The notes beneath the pieces were generated by a model. The model did not search any database. It saw only the letters and a program-made list of their open reading frames with translations, and was not told the DNA's origin. From Lachnospiraceae bacterium (GTDB lineage: Bacteria > Bacillota > Clostridia > Lachnospirales > Lachnospiraceae), in assembly GCA_024696005.1 (NCBI GenBank), contig JAILHF010000020.1:1-43632 (forward strand): a DNA stretch of 43,632 bases. The letters are read 5' to 3'. The position numbers and the translations under genes were made by a program. Positions 14,288-21,610 of the stretch are shown here, one piece after another (the first letter of the stretch is position 1; each line of letters opens with the position of its first letter).

Positions 14288-16044
14288 CAAATGCCGACCC
14301 TCCAGAACTCAAACAGCTCCCAGTATATGATCCCGTATGTACTTAAAGCCAGCGTTATCAGCGTCAGAACGTTTCGGGCTTTTGAGATGCCGCTTCGGGA
14401 ATGATTCTTTATCCCGTATATGATCAATGCGATATCAGCCATAAGCAGTGCAAATACAGGGACAAACAACAGCCTCAGCTTTTCTATCTCCAGGAAAGGC
14501 GCCTGTTCAAACACCAACTGAACAATCACGCGATACATCACAATAAGGGGTATAAGCTGCATGCCTGCGGATACCATGCTCCATAAGGACAGCCCTCGCC
14601 TTCCGTGCCGCAGGATCTGCACGACTGCAATGATGAACAGAACGGCCGACATCAATAAAGACAGTATATACACAGCGATCGAGATGATATCCGGAAGTAT
14701 CTCTCCAGTTTCCCTGACAATAAGATCCGACTGACCTGCTTCAAGCCTGCAGATACCGTTTTCATCAGAAAGCGTATACCTTGCATGCACGATCTGCGAC
14801 GGATCCGTGGTAACGGATTGCATGCCGAATACCCTCTGCAGCTTGAGCGGGCCGGTATATACAGCCCGTGCATCCTGAACGGTACCTTCAAATTCAGGGA
14901 GATGCCCCTCATATCTTTCAAAGACCAGTTCCGGCAATCCGTTAACGAAAGTGCTTTCCTCATGCTGATTCGTTATCAGGGTGATACAGATACCGTTTTC
15001 AATATCTATCCATAATGCCGAGGAGCAGCCGACAGTTCCGCCCGGATGACCTATCACTGTTCCTTTCATGAAAACGTTATAGCACAAGCCGTGATAACTT
15101 CTGCCTATGCCGGTATCGCCATAGTAGTCTGTAGGCGAAAGCAACTCTCTGTGTGTTTCAGGACTTTCAAACAGAGCTGAGTTTTCATCAAGAAGCGCCT
15201 GTGCAAACTTCTGCATGTCTTCCATTGTTGACATACATGCGCCTGCAGGATAGCAATAAGCATAATAATCTCCATAGGAAAGGACCTCACCGCTCAGGTC
15301 ATCCGAGTAAGTCTTTAATTCTTTTCGCTTATTCATGACCCATTCATTATCCGAAGCATCGGGCATGATCGATGTGTGCTCCATGCCGAGCGGTACGAAA
15401 ATATACTCCCTGACATACTCCTCATAAGGCTGACCGCTGACACGCTGCACGATAAGAGCCGCCAGCGCCGCTCCCCAGTTGCTGTAAGAAGCTATCACTC
15501 CGGGCTCATATACCTGGGCCGGCTCCGTACATTTAAGCCAGTCCTCCAGTGACTTAAGCCGTTCTTCTGAACCGACCCACACAAAAGGCACCTCGTCAAA
15601 TCCTGCCTTGTGGTTCATAAGATCGGTCATGGTGATCGGCTTTTCATATTTAAGCCGGGTAAAGAAACCCTCCGGCAGGTATGTGCGGATATCCTCATCA
15701 AGGTCTATAAGTCCCTTCTCCTTAAGCTGCATGACGCATATCCACACCTGAATTTTTGATATGGAGCCCCACTCCATTACAGTTTCATGCTCAACCGGAA
15801 CATGGTTTTCCATATCAGCATATCCGAAATATCCCGTGTAGATCTCACCCTTACGGTCGGATACAGACACCATCAGCCCGGCCATGGTATCTTCGTGTTC
15901 TTCAACGAAGGCTTCTATCCGCTCTCCGATGTCCGTTGATCCATCCGGTTCCGCCGCCTGTGAGATAACGGGCAAGCAGAATACGATCATCAGGACCGTC
16001 GTCAGCAGCAGATTCCATATTCTACGTAAATGATGATTTTTCAT
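14284..16044 (-). CDS. Exported beta-lactamase-fold serine hydrolase with C-terminal membrane domain (586 aa)
   Basis: Signal peptide at residues 1-30 (LLLTTVLMIVFCLPVISQA), then a class C-like catalytic domain: S-I-S-K at 94-97 (EWGSISKIQV), Y-S-N at 187-189, and IGHPGGTVG as the third motif. All three motifs are intact. The last 150 residues contain about four membrane helices. The layout matches extracellular D-Ala-type peptidase/esterase proteins such as the FmtA/Pbp-like group in Bacillota. The start at 16044 has AAAGGCGG 8 nt upstream. Upstream lie 11-bp repeats that look like OmpR-type boxes, and the adjacent two-component system is the likely activator. Confidence 0.9.
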   Translation of the reverse strand: MKNHHLRRIWNLLLTTVLMIVFCLPVISQAAEPDGSTDIGERIEAFVEEHEDTMAGLMVSVSDRKGEIYTGYFGYADMENHVPVEHETVMEWGSISKIQVWICVMQLKEKGLIDLDEDIRTYLPEGFFTRLKYEKPITMTDLMNHKAGFDEVPFVWVGSEERLKSLEDWLKCTEPAQVYEPGVIASYSNWGAALAALIVQRVSGQPYEEYVREYIFVPLGMEHTSIMPDASDNEWVMNKRKELKTYSDDLSGEVLSYGDYYAYCYPAGACMSTMEDMQKFAQALLDENSALFESPETHRELLSPTDYYGDTGIGRSYHGLCYNVFMKGTVIGHPGGTVGCSSALWIDIENGICITLITNQHEESTFVNGLPELVFERYEGHLPEFEGTVQDARAVYTGPLKLQRVFGMQSVTTDPSQIVHARYTLSDENGICRLEAGQSDLIVRETGEILPDIISIAVYILSLLMSAVLFIIAVVQILRHGRRGLSLWSMVSAGMQLIPLIVMYRVIVQLVFEQAPFLEIEKLRLLFVPVFALLMADIALIIYGIKNHSRSGISKARNVLTLITLALSTYGIIYWELFEFWRVGIC

Positions 16045-16090
16045 AAAAAAGACCGCCTTTCTTTTCGTTTGAAAAGATCCTAACATGGCA

Positions 16091-16134
16091 GTCTTTTAAC
16101 CGGCATATCACCGTCTTAAATCCGTCTTAAATCC
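16091..16134 (-). promoter_or_regulatory. In-phase 11-bp direct repeats, candidate OmpR/PhoB-type boxes
   Basis: Read on the minus strand, four consecutive 11-mers each begin with GG: GGATTTAAGAC, GGATTTAAGAC, GGTGATATGCC, GGTTAAAAGAC (plus coordinates 16134 down to 16091). The first two are identical and the fourth is a close variant; the third only keeps the phase. An 11-bp step is typical of OmpR/PhoB-family response regulator sites. They lie 47 bp upstream of the serine hydrolase ATG and just after the histidine kinase stop. Confidence 0.65.
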
Positions 16135-16156
16135 GAAGATGCGGGGACGGTTCCCA

Positions 16157-17425
16157 CTATTTATTCAGGGGGAGAATGATAAGCCACCTGCAGCCGCCTT
16201 TATCTCCGGTGTAGGAGATATCGCCGGCGTGCAGCGTGATTATCCGGCGGACAATAGCGAGTCCCAGCCCGCTTCCGTCACGTTTTGATGAAGCTTTGTC
16301 TGCCCTGAAAAAAGGCAGGAATATCTTGTCTGTATATTCCGCGGGGATACCGATACCGTTATCGGCAACAGTTATCTCAACTGATGAACCTTTATCCGCA
16401 ACGCCGATCAAGATCTTTGTCCCTGCAGCATTATACTTCAACGCATTTTCAATAAGGTTATCATATACTCTTCTGAAAAGTTCCCTGTCTATGCTGACAT
16501 CCAGTTCACTCTCCGGTACCTCAAGCTCGTATCCGAAGTCTTTTTCCTCAAATACCGGAATGTACTCTGCGATGATCTGCCTCGTGTATTCGCAGATGTC
16601 TGTGCGCTCTGTATCGGGTTTGAAGCCTGCACTTCCAAGCTTGGAAAACATGAACAACGAACGCAGGATATTGTTTGAACGAACCGAATTATCATGTATG
16701 CTTTGCAGGTACTCACGCTGTTTCTGCGCATCAACATCCTTTGAAAGAAGCATTTCACTGTATCCCTGAACACTTGCCAGAGGCGTTTTCAGGTCATGGG
16801 ATATCTCGGAGACCAGCAACATGCGCTTCTCCTCCTCACTGCGAAGGAGCTCCTCTCCGGCCCTTATCTCGTTCGCAGTACGCTTAAAGGAATATATCAC
16901 AAATGCGGCGACCGCAGCGAAATATGCAAAAAACGGAAAAAGAAATCTGATGAAAACAGCAGCGAAATCTTCAGCCTCGGGATTAAAAAACAACGCCAAT
17001 GACAGCGTTACCGCTGCCGGCTTTCTCATGACAAGCCAGTATCCGTCACTGCCGCTTTGGCAGGCGATATCATAATGATAGGCGTACACTTCATCCATCC
17101 CGGTCAGGAAATCTGTCCATTCTTCCTCTGAGAATGATGCTCTGTTCCATATGGGTTTTCCTCCGAGCAAAGTGACATTCAGATCCTTGTCCACTATCAT
17201 GGCGCTCCCGCCCTCAGCGATGTAATCCGAAACATCAACATCCTCAACCTCAGGCGCTATCCTTTCCGCTGCAGAAACATGCACAGCCGGATCGATCCGG
17301 TATATAAGCTGATCGATAAATATCAGAAAAAAAGGCAGGAGTGACAGACCGATGGTCACCAGGACAATTTCCAGGAATCTCCGTTTTAAGAGCTTTCGTG
17401 TATTGTATTTCGTACTGTTTTTCAT
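16157..17425 (-). CDS. Membrane sensor histidine kinase (422 aa)
   Basis: Membrane helices at about 18-40 and 158-180 enclose an extracytoplasmic sensor of about 115 residues. HisKA follows with the phospho-acceptor His210 in VSEISHDLKTPLASVQGYSEML. The HATPase part has N box YDNLIENALKYNAAG, G1 VADNGIGIPAEY, F box IFLPFFRADKAS and G2 GSGLGLAIVRRII. No HAMP domain is evident; the linker is a short coiled coil. It starts 2 nt after the response regulator stop, so the two form one two-component unit. The conserved layout resembles kinases controlling cell-envelope stress genes. Confidence 0.95.
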   Translation of the reverse strand: MKNSTKYNTRKLLKRRFLEIVLVTIGLSLLPFFLIFIDQLIYRIDPAVHVSAAERIAPEVEDVDVSDYIAEGGSAMIVDKDLNVTLLGGKPIWNRASFSEEEWTDFLTGMDEVYAYHYDIACQSGSDGYWLVMRKPAAVTLSLALFFNPEAEDFAAVFIRFLFPFFAYFAAVAAFVIYSFKRTANEIRAGEELLRSEEEKRMLLVSEISHDLKTPLASVQGYSEMLLSKDVDAQKQREYLQSIHDNSVRSNNILRSLFMFSKLGSAGFKPDTERTDICEYTRQIIAEYIPVFEEKDFGYELEVPESELDVSIDRELFRRVYDNLIENALKYNAAGTKILIGVADKGSSVEITVADNGIGIPAEYTDKIFLPFFRADKASSKRDGSGLGLAIVRRIITLHAGDISYTGDKGGCRWLIILPLNK

Positions 17426-17427
17426 TT

Positions 17428-18093
17428 TTAATGGAATCGGTATCCTATGCCAACAAGTGTATCGATATGCTTATGCTCTTCATCATCTATCTTAGACCGC
17501 AGGTGCGAGATCTGCACCATGATCGTGTTATCATCATACATGTATTCTTCCTGCCATACAGCCTGATAGATCTGCTTTTTGGTCACAACCTTGCCTGCAT
17601 TCTCAGAAAGGTACTTCAGGATATGATACTCTTTTGCATTCAGGCTCAGCGCTTTACCGTTCTTTTCGATAATGCCGTTGGCAAAATCCATTCGGAGATT
17701 GCCGACAATCACTACATCACCGGCAGAAGCGTTTTTCTTTATGTGGCGCTTCTGCACTTCTATTCTGGCCAAAAGTTCATTCAGGCTCCAGGGCTTCACC
17801 AGATAATCATCAGCACCAAGTCTCAGACCGCTGACCTTGTCTGTTTCATCACCCCTGGCCGTCAGGAAGATAACCGGCATTTCCGTGGATTCACGTATTT
17901 TAGTCAAAAGCGAAAAGCCGTCCATATACGGCATCATCACATCAAGCAGTGCCATATCGGGAGCTTCGCTTATAAATTTATCATACGCCTCCCTGCCATC
18001 GGCTGCCTCAATAACAGAATACCCTTCACCCGTAAGCTGTTCATGCAAAAGCCTGCGCAGGTCTTTATCATCTTCTGCGATCAATATCTTCAA
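17428..18093 (-). CDS. OmpR-family response regulator (221 aa)
   Basis: Receiver domain with acidic pair EDD (7-9), phospho-acceptor Asp51 in LLDVMMPYMDG and Lys in LVKPWS. This is followed by a winged-helix output domain: LSLNAKEYHILKYLSENAGKVVTKKQIYQAVW and NTIMVQISHLRSKI. The start is TTG at 18093, with GAGG about 6 nt upstream; there is no better ATG. It lies 26 nt after the TetR stop, with no promoter visible between, so it may be co-transcribed with the hydrolase-TetR pair. Its likely targets include the repeats at 16091-16134. Confidence 0.95.
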   Translation of the reverse strand: MKILIAEDDKDLRRLLHEQLTGEGYSVIEAADGREAYDKFISEAPDMALLDVMMPYMDGFSLLTKIRESTEMPVIFLTARGDETDKVSGLRLGADDYLVKPWSLNELLARIEVQKRHIKKNASAGDVVIVGNLRMDFANGIIEKNGKALSLNAKEYHILKYLSENAGKVVTKKQIYQAVWQEEYMYDDNTIMVQISHLRSKIDDEEHKHIDTLVGIGYRFH

Positions 18094-18119
18094 AATTCCT
18101 CACCTCTGCCATGATCAAA

Positions 18120-18674
18120 TCAAGCAAGTATCCTGCCGATAAAGTCCCGGATGCACTGCTTCTTTTTTACCGCGCTCATCTTTTCAAACTCCTCCGAATG
18201 AATGGTCGCGGACAGGCCGTAGATCAGCTGTCCCGCCAGGATATCCGGCGATGCGCTGCCCGGAAGCTCCCACTTCCGGATCAGGCCGGCAACGACAGGC
18301 CGGAGTGCCTCCAGAGTGCCGTCATGCATGGCCGCCTGCACACTCCAGTGCACATTACCCTGTATCTTCTTAAAGTCCTCCATGGAGTTTTCATACAGCG
18401 GAAGAAAGGTTTTGATAAAATCTTCCGGTGTTTCGCAGCCCGAAAGCAGCGTCTCGAAACGGGCGCGGTAATCGCGGAAAAACTTCTCCACCACACGGTC
18501 AAACAGCATGTCCTTTGACTTGAAGTAGTGGTAGAACATCCCGATCTCGCCGCCCACTTCGTTCATGATCATCCTGACGGAAGTCGCTTCGTAGCCGTGT
18601 TCAAAAAACAGCTTCGACGCCGTCTCAATGATCTCATCTCTTTTTCCGCCTTCAAGTACCGCTTTCCTTGCCAT
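18120..18674 (-). CDS. TetR/AcrR-family regulator, copy C (184 aa)
   Basis: N-terminal domain KRDEIIETASKLFFEHGYEATSVRMIMNEVGGEIGMFYHYFKSKDMLFDRVVEKF is a standard TetR helix-turn-helix, with recognition segment IGMFYHYF. The rest is a helical effector domain unlike the two TetR proteins further left. It overlaps the end of the alpha/beta hydrolase gene by 23 nt and is translated from the same transcript. Two ACAGAA-N5-TTCTGT-like palindromes flank the shared promoter, so it probably controls its own operon. Confidence 0.93.
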   Translation of the reverse strand: MARKAVLEGGKRDEIIETASKLFFEHGYEATSVRMIMNEVGGEIGMFYHYFKSKDMLFDRVVEKFFRDYRARFETLLSGCETPEDFIKTFLPLYENSMEDFKKIQGNVHWSVQAAMHDGTLEALRPVVAGLIRKWELPGSASPDILAGQLIYGLSATIHSEEFEKMSAVKKKQCIRDFIGRILA

Positions 18675-19830
18675 TCGTTTTCTCCCCGATCCAGTCAGCT
18701 ATCGTATCCAATAATAAACCCATGTTTCCTACCTGGCAATGATGATCTGCCTGTTCTTCTTCGGTGAACAGCCGTCCCGTCACACTCCTCGCATTTTCAA
18801 GCGCATCGATCTGATCCCGGTAAAACACGGTATAGAGATCAGCGGCTCCCGCAAGGACAAGCGTGTCCTGGCTTATCAGCTTTGACAGTTCCCTGGTATT
18901 GTACTTCCGGATATGGTTGAAGTACTCACAGGGCGTGTGAACATCCTCATAGATGGCATATCCCTGCTTAAGAAGCCACTTCGTAAAATATTTCCGGTCG
19001 AACTTCCTGTCAAGCCATCTCCAGAAGATGCTCTTCGGATGCCGGGTCAGGTAGTCAAAGAACTTCCCGAAGCTGCCCATCTTATGCAAGATCGCACCGT
19101 AAAAGTCATAGATCAGGTCATACATGACAAGGCGGGATATCCTCTTGTCGTACGCCGCAGCCCTGGTCGCAAGATAGCCGCCCAGGGACACCCCGATGAG
19201 AGTCACATCCTCCAGCCCGAAATAGTCCAGCACCGCTCCGGTACAATGCTCCCATTCGGGAGTCATCCTCACGCCATGATGCATCAGGACTTCTCCCTGC
19301 CCGGGTCCCTCAAAGAAGTATGCCTCATAGGACTTCTCGTGAAAATACTCCAGCATGGCCAAAAGGTCCTGTGCTATGCTGTCATATCCGCCGTGGATCA
19401 CGATGATCCCCCGGGGATCCTCACAGCCTGCGTGATATACGGGAAGTTCATATCCCTCGAAAGGGATCCTCGTCACGCTCATGTAGGACAGCTGACCATA
19501 ATAAGCATTATACAACTTCACGCATCTTTCATACAACACATGTTTCAGACTTCTTCCTTCGGCATCCTTTTCCCCGCTGAGCGTATAAAACTGGGCCGCG
19601 CGGTAGCAGGTTGCGGCTTTCAGGAAATCCTTCTCCTTCTCCGCCTTTTCACCGGTCTCGATGAACAGCGCGATCCACTTTTCGAAACTGTCGATCCTGC
19701 TGCCGAGCTCCATCAGTTCCTGCTTCGCAAAAACGCCGTAGGTATAGAACCTGTTCAGCTGGAAATTCATCCCTTCATCCTCGTGAAAGCGGAAATAGCC
19801 TGCCTGAAATAATACTCTTTCCTTCTTCAT
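18652..19830 (-). CDS. Alpha/beta hydrolase, FrsA/dipeptidyl-peptidase-like (392 aa)
   Basis: Helical N-terminal part of about 115 residues, then an alpha/beta hydrolase core: GIIVIHGGYDS (oxyanion), AYFFEGPGQGE, and the nucleophile elbow IGVSLGGYLATRAA with Ser215. Late acid and histidine loops are VLAGAADLYTVF and DHHCQVGN. The two-part layout and the G-P-G-Q-G-E motif fit the FrsA-like esterase group. The start at 19830 has GGAGGT 7 nt upstream; the ATG at 19878 would overlap the -10. The hydrolase-then-TetR order repeats that of 3443-1891, though the hydrolases are not close. Confidence 0.88.
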   Translation of the reverse strand: MKKERVLFQAGYFRFHEDEGMNFQLNRFYTYGVFAKQELMELGSRIDSFEKWIALFIETGEKAEKEKDFLKAATCYRAAQFYTLSGEKDAEGRSLKHVLYERCVKLYNAYYGQLSYMSVTRIPFEGYELPVYHAGCEDPRGIIVIHGGYDSIAQDLLAMLEYFHEKSYEAYFFEGPGQGEVLMHHGVRMTPEWEHCTGAVLDYFGLEDVTLIGVSLGGYLATRAAAYDKRISRLVMYDLIYDFYGAILHKMGSFGKFFDYLTRHPKSIFWRWLDRKFDRKYFTKWLLKQGYAIYEDVHTPCEYFNHIRKYNTRELSKLISQDTLVLAGAADLYTVFYRDQIDALENARSVTGRLFTEEEQADHHCQVGNMGLLLDTIADWIGEKTNGKESGT

Positions 19831-19847
19831 CTTCGTTACCTCCATAG

Positions 19848-19921
19848 ACAGAATATCGTTCTGTTTATTATTATGCACAGTAGTTGTCGCTTTGTCAATA
19901 ATAAACCGAACATTATTCTGT
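19848..19921 (-). promoter_or_regulatory. Promoter flanked by two TetR-type palindromes
   Basis: On the minus strand, -35 TTGACA (19898-19893), a 17-bp spacer and -10 CATAAT (19875-19870). Upstream lies ACCGAA-CATTA-TTCTGT (19905-19921) and downstream ACAGAA-TATCG-TTCTGT (19848-19864), plus-strand reading. In addition, 15-bp arms at 19858-19872 and 19897-19911 are inverted copies with one mismatch, enclosing the spacer. The co-transcribed TetR at 18120-18674 is the likely binder. Confidence 0.75.
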
Positions 19922-19939
19922 TTATTTTTTCATACAGAA

Positions 19940-19963
19940 AAAGCCGCCCTTCCGGACGGCTTT
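19940..19963 (-). terminator. Intrinsic terminator after the PaaK-like gene
   Basis: Stem AAAGCCGCCC and GGACGGCTTT (plus strand, 19940-19949 and 19954-19963), loop TTCC. On the minus strand it is followed by a T-run. It lies 35 nt past the stop of the PaaK-like gene and upstream of the hydrolase promoter. Confidence 0.85.
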
Positions 19964-19998
19964 CCGTTCATGTTCCGTGGCAGGTATTCCTCCCGCTC

Positions 19999-21342
19999 TC
20001 AGACTTTGGGCAGGTCCTGCCTGAAATCGCTGTAGATGTGCTTGAATTTGCCGCTGGTCTTGTTGGCCTGCGGAGCTTCGTCCGAAAGCACTACCTCCAC
20101 CTTAAGTCCCTTGCTCCCAAAGAATTCCCCGAGGTCTTTCTTCGCCTGTTCAAATGCCTTCTGCGGATCGTCCGCTATCATTCTGAGCTCCACTTTGTCA
20201 GCCGCTCTCTGAACAAGCTGGAAGCGGCGGATGGAAGTCACTTCCTCAAGGACCTTGTACAAAGACATCGGCGCGATCCGCACTCCGTTTCCGAATTCCA
20301 GGATGTCATCGGTCCGCCCCTCGATCTCCAGCCAGCGTGTGGTCCTTCCGCAGCTGCATTTCTCACTGTGCACGATCACCCTGTCCGTCAGTTCATAGCG
20401 GATGAAAGGCTGGATGTGGTTGGAAAGGTTGGTGATCAGCACCTTGTCGGACATCTGTCCGCAGGGCACGGGCTCATTGTTCTTATCCACAGGCTCCACG
20501 ATCACCCAGTCCTCGTTGATGTGAAGATGCCCCTCTTCACACTCACAGGCGATCTCGCCGCCTTCCGTGCAGGAATAATGCGTCTGCACATAACAGCCGA
20601 ACTTGTTTCTGAGCTTTTCGCGGATCTCATCCGTCAAAAGCTCTCCGCCGGTGATCACAACATCGGGGTGGATGTCCAGTTCATCAAAATCGGCAAGCAG
20701 CGCCAGGTTCGAAGGGTAGCCGCTCAGCATGGCCGGCTGAAACTCGTTCAGTTGTTTTATGATCTCGGCCTCCGGCGCATTGACATCGACGGTGATCTTT
20801 GTCTTCTGATGCGGCATTTTCAGCTGAAGATACCGGGACATCCCGCAGGCAAGATAAAAGCCGTAATCCGCGAACACTCCGGCTGTTCTCTTTCCGTGTT
20901 TCATGAACTTCTTAAGGTCTTCCTCCCTCGCGAAGGTCCGAAACGCCGCAACGGCCGATGACACGTCGACATTTCCCGCGTCATACAGCACGACCGCCGG
21001 ATTCCCCGTCGATCCGGATGTTTTGAAGATCAGGTACCTGCCGTCGATCATTCTCCCGATATGATCAAGGTCCTGCGTAAACGCATCGATCCGTTTCATC
21101 GTGATGTTTTGGTCCGTCATGACCTCATCGAAATGCACCATCATCTCGGGTTTGCTCACCGCCGGAAGATCCGCAAGTGAAAAAGTTTCGGGAATGCCCG
21201 CATACAGCCTGCGATAGAACGGACTCTTCTTCCGGGCGAAGCCCACCAGCTCATTCAGTCGTTTTCTTTGTACCGCTTCGATCTTTTCTCTCGGCCATCG
21301 GTCTCCCCCGCGGGTTTTCATCATCTTGTCAAGTAGTCCCAT
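19999..21342 (-). CDS. PaaK-like adenylate-forming enzyme (447 aa)
   Basis: Member of the phenylacetate-CoA ligase / coenzyme F390 synthetase branch of ANL enzymes. The ATP-binding P-loop is FKTSGSTGNPAVV, the core motif is THYSCTEGGEIACE (Y-x-x-T-E), and the hinge region is EIEGRTDDILEFGNGVRIAP. A cysteine pair SEKCSCGRTTRW, common in this branch, is present. Length is normal for PaaK. It should activate an aryl or other carboxylate as acyl-AMP, then perhaps as a CoA thioester; the substrate is unknown and no phenylacetate pathway is nearby. GGGAGG precedes the ATG at 21342. The 5' leader holds the perfect hairpin at 21363-21396. Confidence 0.85.
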   Translation of the reverse strand: MGLLDKMMKTRGGDRWPREKIEAVQRKRLNELVGFARKKSPFYRRLYAGIPETFSLADLPAVSKPEMMVHFDEVMTDQNITMKRIDAFTQDLDHIGRMIDGRYLIFKTSGSTGNPAVVLYDAGNVDVSSAVAAFRTFAREEDLKKFMKHGKRTAGVFADYGFYLACGMSRYLQLKMPHQKTKITVDVNAPEAEIIKQLNEFQPAMLSGYPSNLALLADFDELDIHPDVVITGGELLTDEIREKLRNKFGCYVQTHYSCTEGGEIACECEEGHLHINEDWVIVEPVDKNNEPVPCGQMSDKVLITNLSNHIQPFIRYELTDRVIVHSEKCSCGRTTRWLEIEGRTDDILEFGNGVRIAPMSLYKVLEEVTSIRRFQLVQRAADKVELRMIADDPQKAFEQAKKDLGEFFGSKGLKVEVVLSDEAPQANKTSGKFKHIYSDFRQDLPKV

Positions 21343-21362
21343 TTTCCGTCCCTCCCGAAGCA

Positions 21363-21396
21363 GTTACTGTCACGGCCTTCAGGCCGTGACAGTAAC
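21363..21396. repeat. Extragenic palindrome, family member A
   Basis: Perfect 15-bp stem: GTTACTGTCACGGCC (21363-21377), loop TTCA, GGCCGTGACAGTAAC (21382-21396). It lies in the leader of the PaaK-like gene, 20 nt before its ATG. It shares the GTTACTGT...GTAAC ends with members at 24145 and 42365. Confidence 0.75.
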
Positions 21397-21399
21397 GGG

Positions 21400-21559
21400 T
21401 TTTGTTCATCTCTTCATTACGGATCCATCATAACACAGGTTGCCCCGCAGGCTCTACCAACGAAGCTTTGCAATTGGCTCTTTAGGCCGCAACCTTCCGT
21501 TGCGTTTTCGCACATCGCAGGCATTTCCGGCTTTGTGCGCCTCTCCGCCATCCGGGCAC
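21400..21559. other. Non-coding stretch between leuS terminator and PaaK-like leader
   Basis: No protein is supported here. Local complementarity is frequent: GGTTGC (21438-21443) with GCAACC (21489-21494), and GCAAC-CTTCC-GTTGC (21489-21503). On the minus strand, TG-T-TATGAT near 21427-21435 may be an extended -10 for the PaaK-like gene, without a good -35. It may be a structured leader or a dispersed repeat. Confidence 0.4.
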
Positions 21560-21591
21560 AAAAAACCGGGGGCCGCCTGCGGCACCCCGGC
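21560..21591 (-). terminator. Intrinsic terminator of leuS
   Basis: GC-rich stem, on the minus strand GCCGGGGTGCCGC, loop AGG, then CGGCCCCCGG followed by TTTTTTG. It lies 20 nt after the leuS stop. Confidence 0.9.
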
Positions 21592-21610
21592 ACTGCTTCT
21601 TTTAACCGGA

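Noticed and set aside
8776-16044. Two beta-lactamase-fold genes as antibiotic resistance determinants
   Set aside because: One lacks the usual Y-x-N and H-x-G motifs and has no signal peptide, the other has a large membrane domain; both fit general serine hydrolase/esterase groups better than true beta-lactamases.
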